From the NCBI GenBank assembly GCA_041752455.1, contig JBGSWL010000028.1, forward strand, positions 1-32,101: a DNA stretch of 32,101 nt, read 5' to 3'. Positions 1-7,646 of this stretch are shown here, piece by piece. Under the pieces are notes generated by a model. The model was not told where the DNA came from, did not search any database, and saw nothing but the letters and a program-made list of their open reading frames with translations. Every line of letters starts with the position of its first letter. The first letter of the stretch is position 1. Source of the DNA: JBGSWL01 sp041752455. GTDB taxonomy: Bacteria; Pseudomonadota; Alphaproteobacteria; Rhizobiales; Rhizobiaceae. Position numbers and translations under genes: made by a program.

Positions 1-107
1 TCGCCGCGATCCTGCGTGAAATAGAACAGCAGGCCGAAAGCGACCAGCGCACCGGAAAGGCTGCCGAAGAGGACCGGATCGAAGACAAGGATTCCGTCGA
101 GCATCAT
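1..107 (-). CDS. tadC: Tad pilus inner-membrane platform protein TadC, N-terminal fragment
   Basis: Only the first 35 codons are in the window; the gene continues past position 1. The start ATG overlaps the tadB stop codon by one base (TGATG), so the two are translationally coupled; a second ATG follows at once. The visible peptide starts MMLDGILVFDPVLFG and goes straight into a hydrophobic segment (LSGALVAFGLLFYF), as expected for the first membrane helix of TadC-type proteins with a T2SSF domain. Identification rests mainly on position: in Tad clusters tadC follows tadB and the two form the inner-membrane platform on which the CpaF ATPase acts. The fragment is too short to show the T2SSF domain itself. 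Confidence 0.75.
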   Translation of the reverse strand, partial: MMLDGILVFDPVLFGSLSGALVAFGLLFYFTQDRG

Positions 108-1081
108 CACACCTTGAAGGAAACCATTTTCATGATCAGCAGATTGCCGGAAGTGAGCCAGAATATCAGCCCGGCAGCACCGATATAGGCTTCGTCGTAA
201 TCCCAGATGCCGCTGTAGTATTCCGGCATCAGCAGGTTGAGGACGATGAACAGGATCACCGGCATGGCGGTGAGGAAGATTGCCGACATGCGGCCTTCTG
301 CCGAGATCGCCTTGACCTTGGCCTTCATCTTCAGGCGGTCGCGAACGACCTTCGACAGGCCATCCAGGATCTCGCGCAAATTGCCGCCAGTGGTGGACTG
401 GATCGAGACCGACGACACCAGCAGCGGCAGGTCGGGATGACCAACGCGTTCGTAGAGGTTAGACAGCGCCGTCACCAGATCGGAGCCGTAGGTAACTTCG
501 TCGGCGACCATGCCGAATTCCGAACCAATCGGATCGGGCATCTCGCGGGCGACCATTGAAATCGCCACCGGCACCGGATGACCGGCCTTCAGGCTGCGGG
601 TGATCAGGTCGATGGCTTCCGGCAATTGTTTGCCGAACTTGTTCATCTTTCCGCCACGGCGCATGCGCAGGTAAACGTAGGGAACGAGGATACCCGATAC
701 CGGAGCCGAGCCGAGGACGGCAATCGGCGACAGCGTCAGGATGCCGACGGCGATCATCACCGTCACGACGAAAATTCCGTAGATGGCGGCTGCCTTGCCA
801 AGGCCGATGGAAAGTCCCGACTGGACGATGAGGCGGTTCAGCCAGGCCACCGGCAGCAGCATGTTGCCGTTCTCGTCCATGCCGCGCTCCTTGCGCAACT
901 GGATGAGGATGTCGCGTTGCGAGACCTTGGCGCCGTCGCCAAGGCTCATGCGGCGGTTCAGGCGCTTCTTGCCGACTTCGGCGCCGGCAAACCAGGTAAA
1001 GCCCGCCTCAACGATGAGGACGGCGAACAGCACCGCCGTCAACATCATCAGGTGCACGGGCGAGAATTCGAACGCACTCAT
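107..1081 (-). CDS. tadB: Tad pilus inner-membrane platform protein TadB
   Basis: A 324-residue protein, the usual length for TadB. An N-terminal membrane helix (about residues 10-32) is followed by a charged cytoplasmic stretch, two hydrophobic segments around residues 95-138, a T2SSF/GspF-type domain (about 150-275, LPEAIDLITRSLKAG through STTGGNLREILDGLS), and two C-terminal membrane helices. TadB and TadC form the platform that couples ATP hydrolysis by CpaF to extraction of Flp pilin from the membrane. The start codon overlaps the cpaF stop (ATGA at 1078-1081) and the stop overlaps the tadC start, a tightly coupled operon. The family call is secure from the T2SSF region and the context. 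Confidence 0.93.
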   Translation of the reverse strand: MSAFEFSPVHLMMLTAVLFAVLIVEAGFTWFAGAEVGKKRLNRRMSLGDGAKVSQRDILIQLRKERGMDENGNMLLPVAWLNRLIVQSGLSIGLGKAAAIYGIFVVTVMIAVGILTLSPIAVLGSAPVSGILVPYVYLRMRRGGKMNKFGKQLPEAIDLITRSLKAGHPVPVAISMVAREMPDPIGSEFGMVADEVTYGSDLVTALSNLYERVGHPDLPLLVSSVSIQSTTGGNLREILDGLSKVVRDRLKMKAKVKAISAEGRMSAIFLTAMPVILFIVLNLLMPEYYSGIWDYDEAYIGAAGLIFWLTSGNLLIMKMVSFKV

Positions 1082-2538
1082 TTGAGCGGAATCCCCGGCT
1101 CAAAGGCGCTGCCCGGAATATGAATGCCCATGGCAACGAGATGCTCGAGGAACCGCGGACGAACGCCGGTTGCTTCGAAATGCCCCTCGACTTCACCCTT
1201 CGGGCCAGTGCCGGTGCGCTTGAAGCGATAGATTTCCTGCATCTGAACGATATCGCCTTCCATGCCGGTCACTTCGGTGATGGAGGTAATCTTGCGCCTG
1301 CCGTCCGAAAGACGGGTCAGCTGGACGATCAGGTGGATGGCGCTGGAGATCTGGCTGCGGATCGACTGAACCGTCATTGGCATGCCGGTCATGCCAAGCA
1401 TCTGTTCCAGACGGGCAACGGCATCGCGTGGCTGGTTGGAGTGGATGGTCGCCATCGAACCTTCGTGGCCGGTATTCATGGCCTGAAGCATGTCGAAGCA
1501 TTCCTCGCCACGCACTTCGCCCAGGATCACGCGATCCGGGCGCATGCGCAGCGCGTTCTTGACGAGGTCACGCTGCTTGATTTCGCCGGTGCCTTCATTG
1601 TTGGCCGGGCGGGTTTCCATGCGGCCGACATGGGGGATGTGCAGCGCCAGTTCGGCGGCATCCTCGATGGTCAGCACGCGTTCCTTCGGCGAAATGAAGG
1701 CCGAAAGGGCGTTCAACATTGTCGTCTTGCCGGTACCGGTACCGCCCGAGATCAATGTTGTCATGCGGGCGTAGATTGCGTGCTTGAGCAGGGTCGCCAT
1801 TTGCGGCGCCAGCGCATTGTATTCGACCAGTTTGTCGAGCGACAATTTGTTGGCGGAGAACTTGCGGATCGATACCAGCGGGCCGTCGATGGCGACCGGG
1901 CGGATGGCGGCGTTGAAGCGCGAACCGTCGGCCATGCGTGCGTCGCACATCGGGTTCGATTCATCGATCCGGCGGCCGACAGCGGCAACGATCTTGTTGA
2001 TGACGCGCAGAAGGTGCGCCTCGTCCTTGAACGGAATGTTGATCGGCTGCAGCACACCCTTGATTTCGGCGTAGCAGTTATGGATGCCGTTGATCAGGAT
2101 GTCGTTGATGTCGGGATTGCGCATCAGCGGCTCGAGCGGGCCAAGGCCGGTCATCTCGTCGACCAGCGTGCCGACAAAATCTTCCAGCTCGGCATTGTTG
2201 AGCGCAATGCGTTCCTTGGCGACGTAGTCGGCTACGAACTTGAAGATCTCGCGCACCAGTTCGCTGCGCGGCAATTTTTCGAGCGCGACGAGGTTGAATT
2301 CTTCCAGCATGCGCCGGTGCAGCACCACCTTGGCTTCAAGGAGGCGCGGATTGCCCTGATGGCTACCCGCCACCGGAATGTCAGCTGGGGTCGCTACGAC
2401 CGGGGCCTTTGCCGCTTCCTGCTTCGGCGCCGTCGATTGTGCCGAAACGTGGTGTGCGGCAGCCGGCTTTTCATCGACATCGGCAAAGATGTCGGGTTCG
2501 TGCATCGCTGCGTGGATGGCTGAGAAGCGGTTGGTCAT
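1078..2538 (-). CDS. cpaF: Tad pilus assembly ATPase CpaF/TadA
   Basis: Cytoplasmic secretion ATPase of the VirB11/GspE class that powers Flp pilus extrusion (and, in some species, retraction). The 486 residues comprise a low-complexity Ala/Pro-rich N-terminus (about 1-60), the N-terminal ATPase domain (MTGLGPLEPLMRNPDINDILING around 129-151) and a RecA-like core. Walker A is GGTGTGKTT at about 265-273. An Asp-box-like TIEDAAEL follows, then Walker B-type RVILGEVRGEE and the His box TGHEGSMATIHSN. All catalytic motifs look intact. The start has a GAGG ribosome site six bases upstream. The gene lies 7 bp behind cpaE and overlaps tadB by four bases. Confidence 0.95.
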   Translation of the reverse strand: MTNRFSAIHAAMHEPDIFADVDEKPAAAHHVSAQSTAPKQEAAKAPVVATPADIPVAGSHQGNPRLLEAKVVLHRRMLEEFNLVALEKLPRSELVREIFKFVADYVAKERIALNNAELEDFVGTLVDEMTGLGPLEPLMRNPDINDILINGIHNCYAEIKGVLQPINIPFKDEAHLLRVINKIVAAVGRRIDESNPMCDARMADGSRFNAAIRPVAIDGPLVSIRKFSANKLSLDKLVEYNALAPQMATLLKHAIYARMTTLISGGTGTGKTTMLNALSAFISPKERVLTIEDAAELALHIPHVGRMETRPANNEGTGEIKQRDLVKNALRMRPDRVILGEVRGEECFDMLQAMNTGHEGSMATIHSNQPRDAVARLEQMLGMTGMPMTVQSIRSQISSAIHLIVQLTRLSDGRRKITSITEVTGMEGDIVQMQEIYRFKRTGTGPKGEVEGHFEATGVRPRFLEHLVAMGIHIPGSAFEPGIPLK

Positions 2539-2545
2539 GATTGCC

Positions 2546-3772
2546 TCAGCCAGCCTTGCGGTTGAACAGGTTGCGGCCGAAATCGAGAATGCCTGCCGAC
2601 CCCTTGGGTTTTTCTTCGGCCATAGCTTCCCCGTGCAGGATCAATGCCCGCAATTCGCGCGTGACGTTGTTGTCGGGTTGGATTTCCTGCAGTGGCATGC
2701 CGCGGTCGACGGCATCGCGAACCAGCTGGTAGTTGTTGGAAATCCCGCCGGCAAACCGGTCACCCAGCGCCGCCTCGACGTCGCTGGCATTGAGGCCGTT
2801 TGGCGTCTTGCGCCGATCCATGCGGTTGACGATGACCTTGACGGCGGTCTGGTTGCCGATGCGCTGGTCGATGGCCGCCAGCAGCCGCTTGGCATTGCGG
2901 ATCGACGGCACCGTCATGTCGCTGACGACGAACAGGCGGTTGGAGCCCATGATGACGGTCTCGGTCCATGGAAACCAGATGCGCGGCAAATCGATGACGA
3001 CGTTGTCGAAATAGGCCGAGGCGAGGTCGAGCAGGCGCATCACCAGTGCCGCCTTGAACGAGCGCAGTTCGGTCGGCTGGTTCGGCGCCGCGATGACGGA
3101 CAGTCCGCTGGAATGCTTGGATAGCATCACGTCGAGCAATTGCCGATCCAGGCGTTCGGGATTGTTCTCGATTTCCGAGATGTCGAAGCGCGGCTCGATG
3201 TCCAGATATTCGGCGCAGGAACCCTGCTGGAAGTTCAGGTCGATGACGCAGGTCGTGCGGCCGAAATTGCGGCCGTGCTGATTGAGGATCTGTGCAGCTT
3301 CAAGCGCGATCGAGGTGGTTCCGACACCGCCAGAGGCCGGCATGAAGGCGAGGAATTGCGGTTCGACCTGCGCTTCCTCTCCGCTTTGCTTCAGGGCGTT
3401 GTTGCAGGCGCGTACGAGGTCGGCGGTCTGCAGCGGCTTCACCAGGAAGTCGGCGACCTTTAGCTGGATCAGGATGCGTGCGGCGGCTGGCGAAAAGTTC
3501 GACGTGACGACGATGAGGGCGCAATTCGGACCGGCCATGCGGCGGATCTTCTGCAACTGCTCGAAATCCTCGACCTGCGCGGCGTCGATGTCGACGATCA
3601 GCGCGTCGGCGTTCATGTCGCGGACTTCGGCGCCAATGGCCTTGACGTCCTTCTCGAGGACCGAGAACGCCATTTCCTCGGTCGAACGGATGGCGCCCTT
3701 GGCCATCGCCAGGAGGGCGGCATCGGCGGAAATCATGACAAGCTTGCGGGCGTTGTCTTTGGTGCTGGACAT
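2546..3772 (-). CDS. cpaE: Tad pilus assembly protein CpaE/TadZ (atypical MinD/ParA-like)
   Basis: A 408-residue CpaE/TadZ protein, which in this family localises the Tad machine, often to a cell pole. Residues about 10-125 look like a response-regulator receiver fold (ALIVDIDAAQ, LIVVTSNFS, VADFLVKPLQ) without a convincing phospho-acceptor pocket. From about residue 140 a ParA/MinD-like domain begins (FLAFMPASGGVGTTS, VIDLNFQQGS, NVVIDLPRIW, LFVVSDMTVPSIRNA). The deviant Walker A loop reads SGGVGTTS: the usual signature lysine and the P-loop lysine are both absent, so strong ATP hydrolysis is doubtful. It sits between the small lipoprotein gene and cpaF. Family and context agree well. Confidence 0.92.
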   Translation of the reverse strand: MSSTKDNARKLVMISADAALLAMAKGAIRSTEEMAFSVLEKDVKAIGAEVRDMNADALIVDIDAAQVEDFEQLQKIRRMAGPNCALIVVTSNFSPAAARILIQLKVADFLVKPLQTADLVRACNNALKQSGEEAQVEPQFLAFMPASGGVGTTSIALEAAQILNQHGRNFGRTTCVIDLNFQQGSCAEYLDIEPRFDISEIENNPERLDRQLLDVMLSKHSSGLSVIAAPNQPTELRSFKAALVMRLLDLASAYFDNVVIDLPRIWFPWTETVIMGSNRLFVVSDMTVPSIRNAKRLLAAIDQRIGNQTAVKVIVNRMDRRKTPNGLNASDVEAALGDRFAGGISNNYQLVRDAVDRGMPLQEIQPDNNVTRELRALILHGEAMAEEKPKGSAGILDFGRNLFNRKAG

Positions 3773-3814
3773 CTGTCTTTTCCCGATTTCAGGCTTTGCG
3801 GAACCAGTTGACGA

Positions 3815-4102
3815 TCAGTTCGACGGAACGACGAGCTGTATCGGCTTCAGTTCCTCGGCTGGCTGCGCTTCGCCGGCGGTGTTGTATTTCTTGATCGCGT
3901 TGCCCTGCCGCTGTCCGCCGGTGGCGATATGCGAATCGTATGCATGGCGTGGCCACGGGTCGATGGTCTGCAGGGCCTGGTTGGCGGCGACGGCGTTGCC
4001 GGAATACGGTTCGACCAGATCGCTGCGAACCAGATATTCCTGGCATCCGGTGAGCATGACGGCGCAGCTCATGGCGCCTATGATTTTCGTGGTTACCGAC
4101 AT
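3815..4102 (-). CDS. small Tad-locus lipoprotein in the cpaD position
   Basis: A 95-residue protein with a lipoprotein signal peptide: a short positive N-terminus, a hydrophobic stretch and the lipobox LTGC, with the lipidated cysteine at residue 20. It should therefore be anchored in the inner or outer membrane on the periplasmic side. It occupies the place of cpaD between cpaC and cpaE, but is less than half the length of typical CpaD lipoproteins (roughly 200-250 residues) and I do not see the usual CpaD sequence features. It may be a shortened CpaD, or an unrelated pilotin-like lipoprotein helping the CpaC secretin. AGGA lies eight bases before the ATG. A competing frame at 3789-4154 has no signal features. 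Confidence 0.8.
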   Translation of the reverse strand: MSVTTKIIGAMSCAVMLTGCQEYLVRSDLVEPYSGNAVAANQALQTIDPWPRHAYDSHIATGGQRQGNAIKKYNTAGEAQPAEELKPIQLVVPSN

Positions 4103-4177
4103 TTCCCTGTTCCTGTCTTTTTTTGTTGTTTTTCAGGCTTTTAGGTGACGGCATGATGCCGCCCGAAAGTGAGTTCC

Positions 4178-5626
4178 TCAGAAGTCGACGATGTGACCGG
4201 ATTTCAACGAGCCGCTCTTGGCTTCGGCGAGGCGGCGCAAATTGGCGCGGCTGATCTCGGTCTGGCCATTGGCAAACAGGTCGACATCATTGGGTGCTGC
4301 CGAACCATCAAGCGGGCTGACGATCTGGTCGCCTGGCACCAGCGGCTTTACCAGGCGCGGTGTGACGATGATGACAAGATCGGTTTCCTGCTTGCGATAG
4401 GAAGACGAACGGAACAATGCGCCGAGGATCGGAATGTCGCCGAGCCAGGGGAATTTGCGCGTATCATAGTTGGCGGTCGATTGCAGCAGCCCAGCCATGA
4501 CGAAACTTTGGCCGTCGCGCAGTTCAACCGTTGTCTTGGCGCGGCGAACCACCAGGCCAGGAATTTCGATATCGTTGAACTTGACCGAGGTGGTCGGATC
4601 GATCTGGCTGACTTCCGGCGCGATCTGCAGATGGATCATGCCGCTGTCGAGCACCGTCGGGGTGAAATCGAGGCCGACGCCGAACTTCTTGAATTCGACG
4701 GTGACCTTGCCGTCTTCAGCTGCAACCGGAACCGGGAATTCACCGCCGGCAAGAAAGCTGGCCGTATCGCCGGAAAGGGCTACCAGGTTCGGCTCCGCCA
4801 GGCGGCGCGCAACGCCCTTTTGTTCCAGCGCCTGCAGCAGGATATCCACGCTGACGCCATGGCTGAGCAAGCCGCCGATGATCTGCCCGAATGGCAACGC
4901 CCCGGAGATCAGCGAGTTGGCGACGTTCAGGTTGTTGGTATACAAGGTGTTGGGGCTCAACAGACCATTCGTGTTTCCGGACAGGAAGCCGTTCTGCTTG
5001 TTCCCGTGGAGGGAAATGCCGATTTCCTTGTCGCGGCGGCGCGATGCTTCGATGAAGCGAACTTCGAGCTGTACCTGGGTCGAACCCTTGACGGTCGTCG
5101 AGTCGATGGCTTCTTCGTCGAACTGCTTGGCGATTTCGCGCGCCTTGGCGGCGGCGTTGGGGCTCTTGGCTTCACCCGAGAGAACGACGCGGCCATTGGC
5201 AGTCGACGCCTTGACGCCGGAACCCTGCAGCGACGCATTCAATTTGCTGGTGTCGGGGCCGACTTCGATGTCGAGCATGCCGACCAGATCGCGGGCTTCG
5301 TTGTAGAGCGCGACGCCGGTGGTGCCCTGCTTGGCGCCGACGACGTAGAACGAGCGGTCGGTGAGTGGCGTCACCACGGCGATATCCGGGTCGCCGACAA
5401 CGATTTCCGAAAACGATTCATCGGCGCGGAAGGTGCGCGGCTTGGCAGCCGGAATCTTGATCGTGTGCGAATTGCTGCTGCCGGTCAGATGTATGATGCC
5501 TTCTTCGGCAAAGCCAGTTGCCGGCATTGCGACGATCGCCGTCGACAGGAACAGCGCCGCCATTGCGGTTCGTGCACCTGCGCGAAGGGTAGTTGTCAGC
5601 CTGTCATTCCAGATTGCGTTTGTCAT
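4178..5626 (-). CDS. cpaC: Tad pilus outer-membrane secretin CpaC/RcpA
   Basis: Outer-membrane channel for the Flp pilus. The signal peptide (TAMAALFLSTAIVAMPATGFA) is followed by the pilus-assembly N-terminal domain (SFSEIVVGDPDIAVVTPLTDRS), a BON-like segment (KASTANGRVVLSGEAKS) and a type II/III secretin domain. The secretin domain includes VGLDFTPTVLDSGMIHLQIAPEVS, VELRDGQSFVMAGLLQ and the signature PWLGDIPILGALFRS. I chose the ATG at 5626 because GGGGA sits five bases upstream and the product then starts MTNAIWNDR. An in-frame ATG at 5659, two bases behind the cpaB stop, would add 11 residues but lacks a clear ribosome site. The protein has 482 residues from the chosen start. Confidence 0.94.
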   Translation of the reverse strand: MTNAIWNDRLTTTLRAGARTAMAALFLSTAIVAMPATGFAEEGIIHLTGSSNSHTIKIPAAKPRTFRADESFSEIVVGDPDIAVVTPLTDRSFYVVGAKQGTTGVALYNEARDLVGMLDIEVGPDTSKLNASLQGSGVKASTANGRVVLSGEAKSPNAAAKAREIAKQFDEEAIDSTTVKGSTQVQLEVRFIEASRRRDKEIGISLHGNKQNGFLSGNTNGLLSPNTLYTNNLNVANSLISGALPFGQIIGGLLSHGVSVDILLQALEQKGVARRLAEPNLVALSGDTASFLAGGEFPVPVAAEDGKVTVEFKKFGVGLDFTPTVLDSGMIHLQIAPEVSQIDPTTSVKFNDIEIPGLVVRRAKTTVELRDGQSFVMAGLLQSTANYDTRKFPWLGDIPILGALFRSSSYRKQETDLVIIVTPRLVKPLVPGDQIVSPLDGSAAPNDVDLFANGQTEISRANLRRLAEAKSGSLKSGHIVDF

Positions 5627-5661
5627 AGTCCCCAGCCGGCGTCCCTTCCGGCCCCCCATGG

Positions 5662-6564
5662 TTAGTTCATTGACGCTTCTGCAGCGTTCTTCTGTTCTTC
5701 TTTCTTGAGAATCGGCACCACCAGTTCGATGGCGTCTTCACGCTTGACCACTCGGATGATGGTGGTCGTTTTTTCAGGTTGCGCGAAAATCGAAAGGATT
5801 CCGGCGTCTGCCTTTTCGTTGCTTTCCTGCTTACCGTGGATGTTTTCACCCGACATCGAGGAAGAGCTGAGTTCAGTGTCATCGCCTGCACCGCGCAGCA
5901 GCAGCGACAAGCGCCCGAGGGAAGTCGAAAGGGCCAGCCGCTGTGCGCCTTCGGCGTCGGTTTCCAGTGTCACGGTCTGCGCCACGCGTGCGACTTCGGT
6001 GCGGGTATCGGCTTCCTGGTCGATCGACAGGACCTTGACGTTTTCCATCAGGATCTTGGCGGTCTGTTCGCCTTCGTCGCGGTCGCGCTGCGTCAAAACG
6101 ATGTCGACGCGGTCGCCCGGCTGGACGAAGCCGCCAACGCCGTTGACCATGTCGACCGGAATCGTGACGGCGCGCATACCGTCCGAAATCAGGCCCGCGA
6201 GACCCGCCTTGGCGTCAACGCCGGTCAGCTTGGAACTGGTCACCGGTTCGCCAGATTCGATAGTCTTGATGGCCTTGCGATCGCCGTTGTCGACCAATTC
6301 GTCGATGTTGGTGAAGGCGCCGGCAGGCATGGCATCTTTCGGCCACGGCACTTCCTTCAGCTTTTCGCGTTCGATCTTGGCGCCAAAGCGCAATTGTTCG
6401 GTGGTGACGACCAGCGTTGCCAATTCGACTTCCGGGCGCGCCTGGCTCTCGATTTCGTTCAATCGAGCCTGCGCCGCATTGTCGAGCCAATGGTTTCCAG
6501 CGACGTAGGATGTGCCGCCAAACGCCATGGCCAGCCCAGCCATGATGAGTACCTTCGTATTCAC
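5662..6564 (-). CDS. cpaB: Flp pilus assembly protein CpaB/RcpC
   Basis: Periplasmic, membrane-anchored Tad protein thought to work with the CpaC secretin. An N-terminal anchor (VLIMAGLAMAFGGTSYVAG) is followed by a SAF domain (VELATLVVTTEQLRFGAKIEREKLKEVPWP, about residues 45-115) and the RcpC/CpaB domain (GMRAVTIPVDMVNGVGGFVQPGDRVDIVLTQ). I prefer the GTG start at 6564 because AGGGG lies seven bases upstream; an in-frame TTG two codons earlier (6570) is too close to that site. It is the first visible gene of the pilus operon. Pilin and prepilin peptidase genes, often found upstream, are absent here. Confidence 0.93.
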   Translation of the reverse strand: MNTKVLIMAGLAMAFGGTSYVAGNHWLDNAAQARLNEIESQARPEVELATLVVTTEQLRFGAKIEREKLKEVPWPKDAMPAGAFTNIDELVDNGDRKAIKTIESGEPVTSSKLTGVDAKAGLAGLISDGMRAVTIPVDMVNGVGGFVQPGDRVDIVLTQRDRDEGEQTAKILMENVKVLSIDQEADTRTEVARVAQTVTLETDAEGAQRLALSTSLGRLSLLLRGAGDDTELSSSSMSGENIHGKQESNEKADAGILSIFAQPEKTTTIIRVVKREDAIELVVPILKKEEQKNAAEASMN

Positions 6565-6747
6565 GCCCAAACCCCTGCCAAGGTTTTTCTCTTTGTCCCG
6601 TCAACATACGGGCCATGGCTTAAGGTTTTGCTTAGTGGAGACGCCAATTGGCTTCAAAATCGATGAAAATTGGAAGTATCAGCGTTAGCAAATGGTGAAT
6701 CGCGATGATTGGTAAACAACGGATTTATCGAAAGAATTCAGCGTGTA

Positions 6748-6773
6748 GCCGGCCAGGTTTGCACCCGGCCGGC
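6748..6773 (-). terminator. strong hairpin between terC-like gene and cpaB
   Basis: A 26-base inverted repeat can form an 11-bp stem (one G-T pair) closed by a GCAA tetraloop on the minus strand. It lies just behind the terC-like stop at 6788 and well before the cpaB start, so it may end the upstream transcript. No T-run follows on the minus strand; on the plus strand a short ATCGTTTTCT follows instead. It could thus be a Rho-assisted end or an mRNA-stabilising hairpin. Confidence 0.5.
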
Positions 6774-6787
6774 ATCGTTTTCTGCCG

Positions 6788-7591
6788 TCAGTGCGCTTCG
6801 CCGGCGGCGGTCTTTTCGGCCAGCAGCTTGCGCTGATAACGGGTCTGGACGATCTCGACGGCGATCATCGTGACGAGCACGAAATAGAAGGTTGCCTTGG
6901 TCATGGCGACGATCTCGAAGCCGAAGAATTCCAGATGCGCCAGATGTCCGCCTTCCGACGTCAGCATGAAGCCGATCAACAGCAGCACGAACAGGCCGAG
7001 CACCTCATACATGCGATTGCGGTTGAGGAAGGAAGCGACCGCGTCGGCCATCCAGACCATCAGGATGCCCGAGATGATGATGGCCGCCGCCATGACGATG
7101 AAGTGGTCGGTCAGGGCCACCGCCGACAACACCGTGTCGAAAGAGAAGACCATGTTCATCAGCAGGATCCAGACCATGGCATTCCAGACTGTTGACGTCG
7201 CCTTGCGTTCCGACTTGCCGTGCAGGTCGTCGACGGCGAGCATGTGGAAGATTTCCTTGATCGCCGTGTAGATCAAAAAGACGCCACCAGCCAAGACGAT
7301 CAGCGCGTGGCCGGAAACCGAGCCTTCGACAAACGGGGGAAGATCGAAGGTCCAGAACGGCTCCTCGAACATCTTGATCAGTTGCAGGACCACGAACAGC
7401 AGGACGATGCGCAGACCGATCGCCAGAATGATGCCAAGCTTGCGTACCCGCGCCTCGTTTTCCGCGCCGGTCTTTTTCGCCTCCAGCGAGATGTACAGCA
7501 GGTTGTCGAAACCGAGAATGGTCTCAAGCGCCGTCAGGATCAGGAACGTGGTCAGATTCTCGAGGGTGAACAACGAAGCGATGAGGTCCAT
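6788..7591 (-). CDS. TerC family integral membrane protein
   Basis: A 267-residue polytopic membrane protein with the two family signatures: LETILGFDN in the first membrane segment and MNMVFSFDTVLSA in the middle, each with an acidic residue inside a membrane helix. About seven hydrophobic segments are visible. TerC-type proteins (TerC, Alx, YgjT, YoaE) have been linked to tellurite resistance and more recently to manganese export; which applies here cannot be read from sequence. No ter operon partners are present, so this is the stand-alone chromosomal type. The start ATG has GGAAGG nearby. It follows the alpha/beta hydrolase gene on the same strand after 55 bp. Confidence 0.9.
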   Translation of the reverse strand: MDLIASLFTLENLTTFLILTALETILGFDNLLYISLEAKKTGAENEARVRKLGIILAIGLRIVLLFVVLQLIKMFEEPFWTFDLPPFVEGSVSGHALIVLAGGVFLIYTAIKEIFHMLAVDDLHGKSERKATSTVWNAMVWILLMNMVFSFDTVLSAVALTDHFIVMAAAIIISGILMVWMADAVASFLNRNRMYEVLGLFVLLLIGFMLTSEGGHLAHLEFFGFEIVAMTKATFYFVLVTMIAVEIVQTRYQRKLLAEKTAAGEAH

Positions 7592-7646
7592 GGGTGCCTT
7601 CCGGGACGGTTTGGATTGGTCCTGTTAGCAAGTGCCTGCGCCAAGG

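Noticed and set aside
1120..2523. Plus-strand open frame of 467 codons
   Set aside because: Antisense shadow of cpaF, whose ATPase motifs are all intact on the minus strand.
3789..4154. Minus-strand frame of 121 codons overlapping the small lipoprotein gene
   Set aside because: Its product is a His/Arg-rich shadow; the alternative frame has a clear lipoprotein signal and ribosome site.
4169..5665. Plus-strand open frame of 498 codons
   Set aside because: It is the antisense shadow of cpaC; its length comes from high GC codon bias. The minus-strand secretin motifs are decisive.
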